Below are positions 14,795 to 23,644 of a stretch of DNA of 23,686 nucleotides, one piece after another (the first letter of the stretch is position 1; each line of letters begins with the position of its first letter). A model generated the notes under the pieces. It was not told the DNA's origin. It searched no databases and saw only the letters and a list, made by a program, of their open reading frames with translations. A program made the position numbers and the translations under genes. The DNA is from Clostridia bacterium (GTDB lineage Bacteria > Bacillota_A > Clostridia > Oscillospirales > CAG-382): contig JAFWWX010000384.1 in assembly GCA_017517985.1 (NCBI GenBank), forward strand, positions 1 through 23,686. The letters are read 5' to 3'.

Positions 14795-17700
14795 ATGAGA
14801 AAATTTCTCGCATTGGTGTTAGCTGTAATTCTTTCAGTCGGCACTATAAGCACAGTGGCAAACGCCGCTAAGTTTAAAGATGTTTCTGCGAGCGATGAAA
14901 CACTTACAAAGGCAGTTGACCTTCTGACAAGTGTTGGTATAACAACAGGAACATCAGAAACCGCCTATGGAACATCCGAGGGCGTTACGCGTCAGCAGAT
15001 GGCAACCTTTATTTACAGACTTATGAATGCAGGTAAGACTGTTGAGGGGAAGGCGGGTGACAATATAACAACATTTACAGACCTTGATGATCCTTTCTAT
15101 TATTTTATGATTTCCTGGGCTAATGATATGGGAATCATTAAAGGAAGAAGCGAAACATCATTTGATCCCAAGGGCGGAATTACCCTTCAGGATGCTTATG
15201 TTATGATTGTACGTGCTCTCGGCTACGAAAAGAAGGAGACACTGGCATATCCCTACGATTACATAAATGTCGCTGAAAGAATCGGACTTGATGTGGGACT
15301 TCCTTCAAGTGTTAACTATACAAAGTCACTTACCAGAGGTAATGTTGCAATCCTTCTTTACAATGCGTTCTACGCTGATATGGCTACAGGTACAACAGCC
15401 TATGATAGCCATTATGAAGAGGTAGAGCTTCCCTCCGGATTGATTGATATAGTTGAAACCGGAAAGACTCCCTATACTGTTTACGACACAGTTGCAGAAA
15501 AGATTTTTGGTGTTAAGAAGACAGTTCAGAGAGTTGTTGCAACTCCCAACTACAGTCTTGACGGCTATGATCAGACAGATAGCAAAGTTAACGATACCGA
15601 TATGGTATTGCTTGAGTGCTATGACAAGGAATATGCCGATACAGATACCGGACTTTTCCCTATGGAAATCGAAGCATCTTCCCTTGGAATCCTTGAAAAT
15701 ACCGATGATTACTTCCTTATAGATTTTTCAATTTACTATAAGCATGACGAAGGCAAGGATCCTGAAATCATTTCTGCTACAGCACTCGGCTCAAGAACCA
15801 AAAGTATTCAGAGCACAAATGTTAAGTTTGAAACAAGCCAGACCGACTATATGTATGTTAAGGCCAATGGAAACAGCGAAGCGAGATTTAAGGCATTTAC
15901 CGGTAAGGTAAGCATTAACGGAAAAACAGCATATATATTTGATGCTCCCTGGTCTTATTCTAAACCGGATGACCTTCGAGACAAAGATGAGAATTGTATA
16001 ACTTTCATTTCACTTGGTGCTAGTGAAAGAGATCCTGAGGACGAAGAATATGTTCCGGACTTTAACTTCAAGTCTGACACAGACACTATGGGTCGTGGCG
16101 CTGAATACTATGCAGGTCTTAGCGCTGATATGTATGTTAAGCAGGGTAGCAAATATACTAAAAAAGAAAGCTATACTTTGGGCGAAAAGGACCTTAGAGG
16201 TGTAGGTCTTTATACTTCCCATGGTCTTTTCCTGAGTGTAATAACAGACCTTCACAACAATGAAAACTTTGAAGTTGATGTTTGGGATTCCAACGGTGAC
16301 GGCAAGTTTGAATATATGTGGATGAAACCCTATGCTATGGGTCAGATTGAGATTGATGAGGGCGATCCCTTTATCGAACGCCATAACAACGAGGATATTA
16401 CAAACCTTGATAACTGGGGACCTATATACGAAGCAAAGGAAGTTCCTACAATCTACGCATACGGTGCACACTTTAAAGACGGTGAACAGCCCCTTGATGA
16501 TATGGTTGCTATAGGTTACTTTAACGGACCTGCAAACTATATGAAAATAAGCAGTCTCACAGAACTTAAGTACAGCACATTTAGCTTTGACGGTAAGAAG
16601 GGTACAGGTAATAACGAACCTATTCTTAACGGATCAAGAAAAGATATTTGGGGTCAGGCAGCAAAAATGATTGGTATACCTACACCCCAGGGCGGAAGAC
16701 AGGAAAAATCCGCAAAAGATACAAAGGATCCTAACAAGGTTGACGCTTTTGAAGGACCGTATGTTCTTACCTATTTCACCGATGATATGATTGGTGCTGA
16801 ATTCCAAATCGCCCAGATAAACGGTCTCTTCTTCCATGTTAAACCCGCAGGCGGAACTCTTGCAACAACAAGCAACTATGCAATTATTTTCCCGAACACA
16901 AGAGGTGCGTATGCATATACACAGAATATCGGTGTTGTTACAAACGGTAAGCTCCAGTTGTCCGGCCATATGCTTGAGGTTATGATTGGCGGCCAGCTCC
17001 TCAATGTTCAGGTTAAGCCACAGACAAGCGCTACAGTTGCTGGAAATCTTACAGCTCCCGGTCCGGACGGCAGTTATTCTCTTATGCCTGTAACTCCCAA
17101 GGAACCGAACGGTGTTTATGATTTCACACCCTATGTTGGTAAGCTTCTCACATATACAGTAAACTCAGCTAATGAGTATATCTTCAGAATTGCTGCTCTT
17201 GACTCGCACACAGATAAGAGTGTTCTTTCAGGAAATGATCCTGATGCATTCTATACATACGAATCCGATGCAGATGGAATTATTACATCAGCATTTGTTA
17301 AGACCACAGATAATTTCTATCAGTTCCTTAACAAGGATTCCAAAGAGCTTCAGACACAGGTAGCTCCGTCAAGATATGTAATGTTCAGTGGCACCACAAG
17401 AGTTGTTATCAAGACATTTGATGAAGACGGAAATCCTGTATTCACAGTTTACAGCTCCGCAAAAATGCCTAACTTTGATAACTCCGATACTTTCAAGAAT
17501 ATAAAGTATATTGTAAAGAACAATCCTAAGTCTACAAATGCAGAGGAACTTGTTTACCTTTATGCTGAGTCCACAAGTGGCGATACAACCATTAAGATAA
17601 GCGATGTTCTTGACTATAGATTTGTTAAGGCTGTGAAGACAGTTAAGACTGGCGAGAACAAGGTTGTTTATTACGATGTATACAATCCTTTCAAGGGTAC

Positions 17701-18166
17701 AATCGAAGAAGAATATGAGGCACTTTCTGATTCTGCAGAGCCTACTTGCGCAATCGGCGGCATCTACTCTATTTCCAACGGTTACATCTTTGACGAAAAG
17801 AACCTTGGTAAGATTTTTGAGTTAGGTAATGTTGCTACATCCGATACAAACAAGAACACAGTAGGTCTTGGTCTTGTTGAAGTCGGCAACTTTGATGAAG
17901 AAAACGGACTTCTTGAAATCGAAGGTGAAGACCTTCTCTTCAAGGTTGATGAAAATACAGCAATTACATTCCTCGATTATGATCAAGAAACAATTACAAC
18001 AAAGACAGCTGAAATTCTTAACTCTACATCCGGCACCTTCAGATGTGGTGGCGACAAGAATATGCCCTTGCTTGCATTTGTCGCTTCCAGTGAAATAGAA
18101 GATGAAGATGAAGTAGAATACGCAGAAGTTATTTGTATTGTTCGTTGTAACGCACTCGCTGAATAA
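14795..18166 (+). CDS. Secreted S-layer homology (SLH) domain surface protein
   Basis: 1123 residues from the RBS-supported ATG. Residues 1-24 are a signal peptide (MRKFLALVLAVILSVG...VANA, cleavage near Ala24). Three SLH repeats follow at about 26-78 (FKDVSASD...TRQQMATFIYRLM), 93-142 (FTDLDDP...GIIKGRSETSFDP) and 152-196 (a diverged copy ending SLTRGNVAILLYNAF). SLH domains attach proteins non-covalently to pyruvylated secondary wall polymer. The remaining roughly 920 residues are not recognised: rich in Asp, Tyr, Thr and Gly, apparently beta-rich, with no sortase motif and no C-terminal membrane helix, ending in an acidic stretch. Strong promoter, strong RBS, own terminators on both sides, and frequent CTT, GTT, ACA and AAG codons suggest high expression. 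It could be a main S-layer subunit or a large surface protein. Confidence 0.88.
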   Translation: MRKFLALVLAVILSVGTISTVANAAKFKDVSASDETLTKAVDLLTSVGITTGTSETAYGTSEGVTRQQMATFIYRLMNAGKTVEGKAGDNITTFTDLDDPFYYFMISWANDMGIIKGRSETSFDPKGGITLQDAYVMIVRALGYEKKETLAYPYDYINVAERIGLDVGLPSSVNYTKSLTRGNVAILLYNAFYADMATGTTAYDSHYEEVELPSGLIDIVETGKTPYTVYDTVAEKIFGVKKTVQRVVATPNYSLDGYDQTDSKVNDTDMVLLECYDKEYADTDTGLFPMEIEASSLGILENTDDYFLIDFSIYYKHDEGKDPEIISATALGSRTKSIQSTNVKFETSQTDYMYVKANGNSEARFKAFTGKVSINGKTAYIFDAPWSYSKPDDLRDKDENCITFISLGASERDPEDEEYVPDFNFKSDTDTMGRGAEYYAGLSADMYVKQGSKYTKKESYTLGEKDLRGVGLYTSHGLFLSVITDLHNNENFEVDVWDSNGDGKFEYMWMKPYAMGQIEIDEGDPFIERHNNEDITNLDNWGPIYEAKEVPTIYAYGAHFKDGEQPLDDMVAIGYFNGPANYMKISSLTELKYSTFSFDGKKGTGNNEPILNGSRKDIWGQAAKMIGIPTPQGGRQEKSAKDTKDPNKVDAFEGPYVLTYFTDDMIGAEFQIAQINGLFFHVKPAGGTLATTSNYAIIFPNTRGAYAYTQNIGVVTNGKLQLSGHMLEVMIGGQLLNVQVKPQTSATVAGNLTAPGPDGSYSLMPVTPKEPNGVYDFTPYVGKLLTYTVNSANEYIFRIAALDSHTDKSVLSGNDPDAFYTYESDADGIITSAFVKTTDNFYQFLNKDSKELQTQVAPSRYVMFSGTTRVVIKTFDEDGNPVFTVYSSAKMPNFDNSDTFKNIKYIVKNNPKSTNAEELVYLYAESTSGDTTIKISDVLDYRFVKAVKTVKTGENKVVYYDVYNPFKGTIEEEYEALSDSAEPTCAIGGIYSISNGYIFDEKNLGKIFELGNVATSDTNKNTVGLGLVEVGNFDEENGLLEIEGEDLLFKVDENTAITFLDYDQETITTKTAEILNSTSGTFRCGGDKNMPLLAFVASSEIEDEDEVEYAEVICIVRCNALAE

Positions 18167-18179
18167 TTGAGTATAATTT

Positions 18180-18205
18180 AAGGAGCCGGTTTCCGGCTCC
18201 TTATT
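18180..18205 (+). terminator. Rho-independent terminator of the SLH protein gene
   Basis: AGGAGCCGG (18181-18189) and CCGGCTCCT (18193-18201) form a perfect 9-bp stem with a TTT loop, followed by T-rich TTATTTTA, 14 nt after the stop. Confidence 0.9.
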
Positions 18206-18219
18206 TTAGCTATAGAAAG

Positions 18220-18295
18220 AAATCCCCCTCCGTGGATGAAGTACACACCAAAAGAGATTGTTTTGAAGGTGTATCTCATCAGCGGAAGGGGATTT
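18220..18295 (-). repeat. Large imperfect palindrome, possible terminator or REP-like element
   Basis: The left arm (18220-18249, beginning AAATCCCCCTCCG) pairs with the right arm (18268-18295, ending CGGAAGGGGATTT) at about 23 of 28 positions with a 2-nt bulge and an 18-nt loop. On the minus strand it follows the WG-repeat gene by 17 nt and ends in GGGGGATTTCTTTCT, so it may terminate that transcript. It is much longer than the other terminators here and could be a dispersed palindromic element. Confidence 0.6.
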
Positions 18296-18311
18296 ATGCT
18301 GTTTATTTATA

Positions 18312-19532
18312 TTATTTTGCAGTGACTTTAACCCAGGTATCAGTGCCGGATGTTACAACAAAAGCAGTATTTTCGGTGAATTCCGTGGCATCATCAAAAC
18401 GCAGCTCTGTTATGGGATTGCCCTCTTTGTTGATGTAGTAATATTTTCCGTCTTTTCTGACTTTTGCAATGCCGCCGGAAAATGCGCTACCTTCTTCAAA
18501 AATACAATCGGTTAGTACTTTTCCGTCGGTTGTTATATATCCATATAGCTTGTCTTTTCGCACACGGATTATATCCTCCACTGCGATATGAACAAGGTCA
18601 TATTCGGGGGATATTACAAGCTCTCCTTTTGTATTTATAAAGCCGTATTTTCCGTCTTTCATTATGGGAGCTACACCACATTCAAATCTGAAGTATTCGA
18701 CTGTATTTTGCTTCGGGGCGTTGTATTCGGGAGCGACAACTACCCTTGACTCCTTATCTATATATCCGATTTTTCCGTTAGTGATAAACGCCGCAAGACC
18801 GTCTTTGTAATTATAAATTCCGTCACAGTCCATAGCGAATTTAATTTCGCCGTCTTTTCCGATATATCCGAAGTTCTTGCCGTCAGAGATTCTTGCCATT
18901 CCCTCGTGAAAATCGTCAAAATGCTCGTAGTCGCAGTAAAATACAAGTTCACCCTTTTTGTTTATATAACCGACATAGTCCTTTGAAAAAACTCTTGCAA
19001 GACCGTCCTTGAATGCTGCAGCTTCGTAAAAGACATTGTCAATTGCGACACTCCCATCGGTATTTATATATCTGTAATACTCTCCGTCATAGTAGCATCC
19101 GATTCCCTCGGAAAAATCAAGGACAGCTTCGTATTTGCAGTCAAGTATAAACTTTTCGGTTTCTACATTGAAGTATCCCCAGAGTCCGTCGGCGTTTTGT
19201 ATTGCAACCACGCTGTCATTCACGGTGCGTTTGGAACCGTACTTGCAGGGGAGAATTGAGTTTCCGTCTTTGTCTATAAAGCCAAGGGAAAAATTCTCAT
19301 TGAATACTGCAAATACACCGTCTGACATAGCGTTTATAAGAAAGTAGTCACCGGGGGAATTGTCGGTAACAGTAAGCTCTGTAATAAGTGGGATTTCTTC
19401 TTTTAATGTTTCTGGGTTTTCACTGACATTACTATTATCCGGTGTATTTTCTTTTTTGCCGTTGCAGGCAGAGAGCATAAGTGCAGACAGCATAACAATA
19501 CTTACTCTTGTCAGAATATTTTTGATTTTCAT
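18312..19532 (-). CDS. WG-repeat lipoprotein
   Basis: 406 residues. A lipoprotein signal peptide ends in the lipobox LSAC with Cys23 (MKIKNILTRVSIVMLSALML, then SAC), so it should be lipid-anchored outside the membrane. After a Asn/Glu-rich linker, the rest is built from about eight WG-type beta repeats of roughly 40 residues, each with a G-Y-I-N/D-K-x-G core: GYFNVETEKF, RYINTDGSV, GYINKKGELV, GYIGKDGEI, GYIDKESRV, GFINTKGELV, GYITTDGKVL and YYINKEGNPI. The family (KWG/WG repeat) is taken to form a beta-propeller-like binding scaffold, and its ligands are unknown. An AAAGGAAG site precedes the ATG. It begins 25 nt after the end of the broken RluA frame and may share its transcript. Confidence 0.9.
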   Translation of the reverse strand: MKIKNILTRVSIVMLSALMLSACNGKKENTPDNSNVSENPETLKEEIPLITELTVTDNSPGDYFLINAMSDGVFAVFNENFSLGFIDKDGNSILPCKYGSKRTVNDSVVAIQNADGLWGYFNVETEKFILDCKYEAVLDFSEGIGCYYDGEYYRYINTDGSVAIDNVFYEAAAFKDGLARVFSKDYVGYINKKGELVFYCDYEHFDDFHEGMARISDGKNFGYIGKDGEIKFAMDCDGIYNYKDGLAAFITNGKIGYIDKESRVVVAPEYNAPKQNTVEYFRFECGVAPIMKDGKYGFINTKGELVISPEYDLVHIAVEDIIRVRKDKLYGYITTDGKVLTDCIFEEGSAFSGGIAKVRKDGKYYYINKEGNPITELRFDDATEFTENTAFVVTSGTDTWVKVTAK

Positions 19533-19557
19533 ATTTATACTTCCTTTATAATTATTC

Positions 19558-20256
19558 TTAGGTTAAAATATTTTCTTCAAATAACTCTTCGTTAAGATAC
19601 TCGCAAAAAAGATTCCAAGGGTATTTTTCCATATCAGGAAGACTTCTTATATCGGTGTTCTTTTTTGTGAAGGGATGAACAAAGGACATTCTTGCACTGT
19701 AAAGGGCGATTTCTCCTCTGTTTGTATGACTTCCATATTTTCCGTCACCAAAAAGGGGAGTAGACCTTGAGGAAAACTGAACTCTTATCTAGTGAGTTCT
19801 TCCGGTGTGAAGCCGTACTCTTACAAGGCTGAGTGTCCCGTCTTCAGACTCCTTGCTGACGATAACTCTGTATTCCAGCGAGGCTTCCTTTACACCCTTT
19901 CTCATTTTATCCGTAACAAAGCTTTTGTTGCAGGAGGAATCCTTGAAAAGTAGGTCTTTGTATATACCAAAGTCTGATTCCGGCTTTCCGTGAACTATTG
20001 CAAGATATTCTTTATTTACTGCACGCTCGCTGACAAGTGCGGAAAATTTTCCTGCAGAAGTCTTGCCTTTTGCAATAAGCATTATTCCGGCAACATTTCT
20101 GTCAAGTCTGTGTACAGGAAACGCAAGTGGTATATTCTCCTGCTTTGCCGTTTCCAAAAGTACCGATTCTTCTTCTGTAGGCGACGGCTCACTGAGCATT
20201 CCGCAGGGCTTTTCCACAGCAATAATAAATTTGTCCCAGTAAATTACCTTTATCAT
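19558..20256 (-). pseudogene. RluA-family pseudouridine synthase interrupted by an in-frame amber codon
   Basis: The RluA family converts uridine to pseudouridine in rRNA or tRNA. The frame from the ATG at 20256 has the catalytic HRLD with Asp52 (FPVHRLDRNVAG), but stops at TAG (19791-19789), codon 156, directly after HTGRTH. Reading on in the same frame gives IRVQFSSRSTPLFGDGKYG and continues for 76 residues to TAA at 19558, a complete RluA C-terminus. The family motif is HTGRTHQIR, so TAG stands exactly where Gln (CAG) belongs, one C-to-T change. Repaired, the protein would be 232 residues, normal for a compact RluA without an S4 domain. Possible causes are a recent nonsense mutation, a sequencing or assembly error, or amber suppression. 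As read, the stop removes part of the core fold. Confidence 0.85.
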
Positions 20257-20318
20257 TTCCGATTTTATCCATCCTTAAACATTTACTCAACATATATTAT
20301 CACATCCCTTAAATATTT

Positions 20319-20867
20319 TCAAGTGCAAAGAGTAAATATATTATTTACACTGTCATAGGAAGAACACAGACGCAAAATTCTTGAAAGAGCAGTGTTGCAG
20401 GAATAAATAAACTCAAGCTGTGGCAGCGCAAGAAATATTTTTCCGAAGGTTTCAAGGGTTGAAAAACGAAGATAAGATGCAGCGCATAATGCGTCTTGCG
20501 TATCTGCAATAATATGGTTTTTTAAAAAGTCGTACATTTTCCTGTCTGGTAAAAAGCCGAAAAGTAATAAAGCCCGTACCGACAGGTTACAGCACAGGTC
20601 AAAATATTCTCTGCAATCGGAATTTTCCACTGTTTCCAAAAGACCGTAGGAAGTAAGAATACCAAAATACAGTGCCTTTGAACGGCATAGTATCTTCATA
20701 AGGCGTGACGATATATGTACAGCTCTTTTATCATCGGTACAGATATTCTCCGAAACACGGTAAGAGGAAAGCACAGAATGGTTATCAAACTTCTTACCTT
20801 TTATATTAAAAGCGGTATGAGCGAGGGTTTTTTCTGCTGTTTTGAACATATAATTGTATTTTTCCAT
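20319..20867 (-). CDS. Hypothetical protein, family not recognised
   Basis: 182 residues from the ATG at 20867, preferred over an upstream Met at 20939 because GAAAAAGGACTATGCT puts a ribosome binding site just ahead of it and the protein then begins MEKYNYMFKTAEK. It is basic and mainly alpha-helical in appearance, with about ten cysteines (for example CREYFDLCCN and LCSSYDS) not spaced as a known metal-binding motif. No signal peptide or transmembrane helix is clear. It ends with TGA 62 nt before the RluA frame on the same strand, so the two may be co-transcribed. I do not recognise it, and the reality of the gene rests on the intact frame and RBS alone. Confidence 0.5.
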   Translation of the reverse strand: MEKYNYMFKTAEKTLAHTAFNIKGKKFDNHSVLSSYRVSENICTDDKRAVHISSRLMKILCRSKALYFGILTSYGLLETVENSDCREYFDLCCNLSVRALLLFGFLPDRKMYDFLKNHIIADTQDALCAASYLRFSTLETFGKIFLALPQLEFIYSCNTALSRILRLCSSYDSVNNIFTLCT

Positions 20868-21015
20868 AGCATAGTCCTTTTTCACAATGTTGGATGTTGA
20901 CCGCACAGGGTCAGCCTTTGTTAAGAATATGCAGAGCAAAAAAGCGGTATTACCGGAAAAATAAATTATTATGTTAATCTATTTTGCTGAAAATGTAAAT
21001 AATACGCCGTTACCT

Positions 21016-21044
21016 TTGACGGTGGTGGAAAAATATTATATAAT
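21016..21044 (+). promoter_or_regulatory. Sigma-A-type promoter of typA
   Basis: TTGACG (21016-21021), a 17-nt spacer and a perfect TATAAT (21039-21044), about 67 nt before the typA start. The rest of the 243-nt spacer, from 20868, shows nothing else I can name. Confidence 0.85.
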
Positions 21045-21110
21045 ATACAGTCGGAAGAAAATAATAATAAAAAGAAGCAGAAATGCGTATTTTTGAAAGG
21101 ACAATAACAA

Positions 21111-22940
21111 ATGACAAGAAACGATCTGAGAAATGTCGCGATAGTTGCTCACGTTGACCACGGTAAGACAACACTTGTTGATGAAATGCTTAAGCAAAGC
21201 GGAACATTCAGAGAAAATCAGGTGGTACAAGAAAGAGTAATGGACTCCAATGACCTTGAAAAGGAAAGAGGAATTACCATTCTTGCAAAGAACACCTCTC
21301 TTATTTATAAGGATATAAAGATAAATGTTGTTGATACCCCCGGACACGCGGATTTCGGCGGTGAGGTTGAGCGTGTTCTTAAAATGGTTGACGGTGTACT
21401 TCTTCTTGTTGATGCACAGGAAGGACCTATGCCCCAGACAAGATTTGTTCTCGGAAAGGCTCTGGAGCTTGGACATAAGGTTGTAATTGTAGTAAATAAA
21501 ATAGACAAGCCCGGCGCGAGAATAAACGAGGTTATTGATGAAATACTTGAGCTTTTCATTGACCTTGGTGCTGATGACGAACAGCTTGACAGCCCTATTG
21601 TATTCTGCTCCGGCAGAAACGGAACAGCCTCTCTGAGTGCTGAACAGCAGGACGAGGACCTGACAGCTCTATTTGAATCTATAGTAAATCACATAGATGC
21701 ACCGGAGGTTGACCTTGACGGAACAGCACAGATGCTTGTTTCCTCCATTGACTACAACGATTATGTGGGAAGAATCGCAATCGGACGAGTTGAGAGAGGA
21801 ACAATAAAAAAGAATTCCGAGGTTATGGTTTCAAACTTCCTTGAAACACATAAGGACTACCGTTCAAAAATAGTAAATCTCTATCAGATAGACGGTCTTG
21901 GCAAAAACAGCGTTGACGAGGTTTTGGCAGGGGATATAGTATGTATTTCCGGTATTGCGGATGTTACAATCGGTGATACAATCTGTGATGTAAATGCACC
22001 GGAGGCACTTCCCTTTGTAAAGATTTCAGAGCCTACTCTTGAGATGACCTTCTCTGTAAACGACTCACCCTTCGCAGGTCAGGAAGGTAAATTCTGCACA
22101 TCCCGTCATTTGCGCGCAAGACTTTTCAAAGAGCTTCTCAAAGATGTATCTCTCAGGGTGTCGGAAACAGATTCTACAGAAAGCTTCAAGGTTGCCGGCA
22201 GAGGTGAAATGCACCTTTCTATTCTTATTGAAAATATGAGACGCGAAGGCTATGAGCTTCAGGTTTCAGCACCTAAGGTTCTTACAAAGGTAATTGACGG
22301 TGTTGAATGCGAGCCTGTTGAAGAAGTAATCTGTGAAGTGCCTGAAATGTATGTAGGTGCTGTAATGCAGAGACTTGGGGAGAGAAAGGGCGAGCTTCTT
22401 GATATGATGCCCAGAGGCGACAGAACAAAGCTTACATTCCACATTCCCACAAGAGGACTTTTTGGATACAGAAACGAATTTTTGACAGATACTCACGGCG
22501 AAGGTATTCTTTCTTCAATATTCTATAATTACGAGCCTGTAAAGGGTCAGATTATAAAGAGAGATTCCGGCTCCCTTATAGCATACGAAACAGGTGTAAC
22601 AACAAAGTACGGTATCTTCCAGGTTCAGGACAGAGGACTTATGTTCATCAAGGAAGCGATGAATGTATATGAGGGACAGATTGTCGGCGAAACCCCCAAG
22701 AGTGATGATATAGTTGTAAATGTATGTAAGAAGAAGCATATGACAGCTGTTCGTTCAACCGGTGCCGATGAAGCATTAAGACTCATAACTCCCAAGTTCT
22801 TCTCTCTTGAAGAAGCGATAGAGTATATCAACGAGGATGAACTGATAGAGATTACACCCAAGAGCATAAGACTTCGTAAGGCAATTCTCAACAATGTTGA
22901 CAGAGCAAAGGCAACGGCGAAGCTCAAGCATAATTCCTGA
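21111..22940 (+). CDS. typA: TypA/BipA ribosome-binding translational GTPase
   Basis: 609-residue GTPase of the EF-G-like translation factor family. It binds the 70S ribosome, helps 50S assembly and supports growth under stress or cold. The G motifs are clear: G1 AHVDHGKTT (13-21), G2 RGITI, G3 DTPGH, G4 NKID. After the G domain come the beta-barrel domain II (SSIDYNDYVGRIAIGRVERG), two EF-G-like domains (GRGEMHLSILIENMRREGYE; RGLFGYRNEFLTDTHGEGI) and the TypA-specific C-terminal domain (PKKHMTAVRSTGADEA-like region, here KKKHMTAVRSTGADEA, then IRLRKAIL). Length is as expected. Own promoter, GAAAGGA site before ATG, and a terminator hairpin 22 nt after the stop: a single-gene unit. Confidence 0.97.
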   Translation: MTRNDLRNVAIVAHVDHGKTTLVDEMLKQSGTFRENQVVQERVMDSNDLEKERGITILAKNTSLIYKDIKINVVDTPGHADFGGEVERVLKMVDGVLLLVDAQEGPMPQTRFVLGKALELGHKVVIVVNKIDKPGARINEVIDEILELFIDLGADDEQLDSPIVFCSGRNGTASLSAEQQDEDLTALFESIVNHIDAPEVDLDGTAQMLVSSIDYNDYVGRIAIGRVERGTIKKNSEVMVSNFLETHKDYRSKIVNLYQIDGLGKNSVDEVLAGDIVCISGIADVTIGDTICDVNAPEALPFVKISEPTLEMTFSVNDSPFAGQEGKFCTSRHLRARLFKELLKDVSLRVSETDSTESFKVAGRGEMHLSILIENMRREGYELQVSAPKVLTKVIDGVECEPVEEVICEVPEMYVGAVMQRLGERKGELLDMMPRGDRTKLTFHIPTRGLFGYRNEFLTDTHGEGILSSIFYNYEPVKGQIIKRDSGSLIAYETGVTTKYGIFQVQDRGLMFIKEAMNVYEGQIVGETPKSDDIVVNVCKKKHMTAVRSTGADEALRLITPKFFSLEEAIEYINEDELIEITPKSIRLRKAILNNVDRAKATAKLKHNS

Positions 22941-22962
22941 AGGTAAAAAATATAAAAATAAA

Positions 22963-22995
22963 CGGGGACTGCGGTAAGATATTCTGCAGTCCCCG
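22963..22995. terminator. Bidirectional terminator between typA and rubrerythrin
   Basis: CGGGGACTGC (22963-22972) and GCAGTCCCCG (22986-22995) form a perfect 10-bp stem with a 13-nt loop. On the plus strand it is followed by GATTTGTTA, a weak T run; on the minus strand by a much stronger T-rich tail (TTTATTTTTATATTTTTT). It can serve both converging genes. Confidence 0.85.
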
Positions 22996-23030
22996 GATTT
23001 GTTATAGGCAATAGATAATAAATAAGGTTA

Positions 23031-23053
23031 GGGGCGGTTGTTATTATCGCCCC
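23031..23053 (-). terminator. Additional hairpin downstream of rubrerythrin
   Basis: GGGGCG (23031-23036) and CGCCCC (23048-23053) form a 6-bp stem with an 11-nt loop, 48 nt past the rubrerythrin stop. The T run is poor, so it is a weaker candidate than the hairpin at 22963-22995. Confidence 0.45.
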
Positions 23054-23101
23054 TGATTTGTGTATTGAAATTTATTGCAGTTGGAAATTACTGAGTAAGG
23101 T

Positions 23102-23644
23102 TTAGTCTTCCGTTACAAAATAACCTCTGGGATAACTGCAGAGAGGGCAACGGTCGGGTGCAGAGCGTCCGTTAAGTGAATACCCGCAGTTTGTGCAGAG
23201 CCAGCCTACTTCCTCGTCGTTTTCAAACCGCGTGCCGTTTTTCAGCGTATCAAGATAATTGGTCAGCAATGTCATATGTCCTTTTTCGGCGTTTGCCGCA
23301 TCATACATTTTTTGTGATATTTCGGAAAAGCCTTCCTCTGATGCAGTGTTTGCGTATTCAGGATACATTACTTCTGTTTCGTATTCCTCGGATCCTACAA
23401 GATTTTCCATATTCTGTATGTTGTTGCCGATTTCGCCGAGGTATCTCATCCATAGTTCAGCGTGCTCCAGTTCCTGATCTGATATTTTTTCCAGCATATC
23501 AGCAAGAATCGGGTCGCCGCTTTCTCTTGCTGTGTTGGCAAATATGCGGTATCTCATAGAGGATCTTGCCTCACCGCCAAATGCATCCGTAAGATTTTTA
23601 TGAGTCTGTGTGCCGGACAGCGCGGAATGTACTTGATTATTCAT
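23102..23644 (-). CDS. rbr: Rubrerythrin
   Basis: 180-residue peroxide-reducing protein of anaerobes, cytoplasmic, with a ferritin-like diiron domain followed by a rubredoxin domain. Diiron ligands fit the family: Glu25 (GGEARSSMRY), Glu58-x-x-His61 (QELEH), glutamates in EYANTASEEGF (about 97-104), and Glu120-x-x-His123 (NAEKGH). The rubredoxin iron site is Cys150-x2-Cys153 and Cys166-x2-Cys169 (LCTNCGY; DRCPLCSY). It takes electrons, usually from NADH or a rubredoxin reductase, to reduce hydrogen peroxide. An AAAGGGGA site precedes the ATG, and the start overlaps a possible upstream frame by ATGA, so it may be second in an operon extending off the right edge. Confidence 0.95.
   Translation of the reverse strand: MNNQVHSALSGTQTHKNLTDAFGGEARSSMRYRIFANTARESGDPILADMLEKISDQELEHAELWMRYLGEIGNNIQNMENLVGSEEYETEVMYPEYANTASEEGFSEISQKMYDAANAEKGHMTLLTNYLDTLKNGTRFENDEEVGWLCTNCGYSLNGRSAPDRCPLCSYPRGYFVTED

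Noticed and set aside
19789..19791. Genome-wide reassignment of TAG to glutamine.
   Set aside because: No other long gene in the window holds an in-frame TAG, although a TAG-as-Gln code would scatter them widely. TAG also appears as a credible stop at 8167.
22625..23011. Minus-strand frame of 128 codons overlapping the end of typA.
   Set aside because: It covers the conserved TypA C-terminal domain and the bidirectional terminator.
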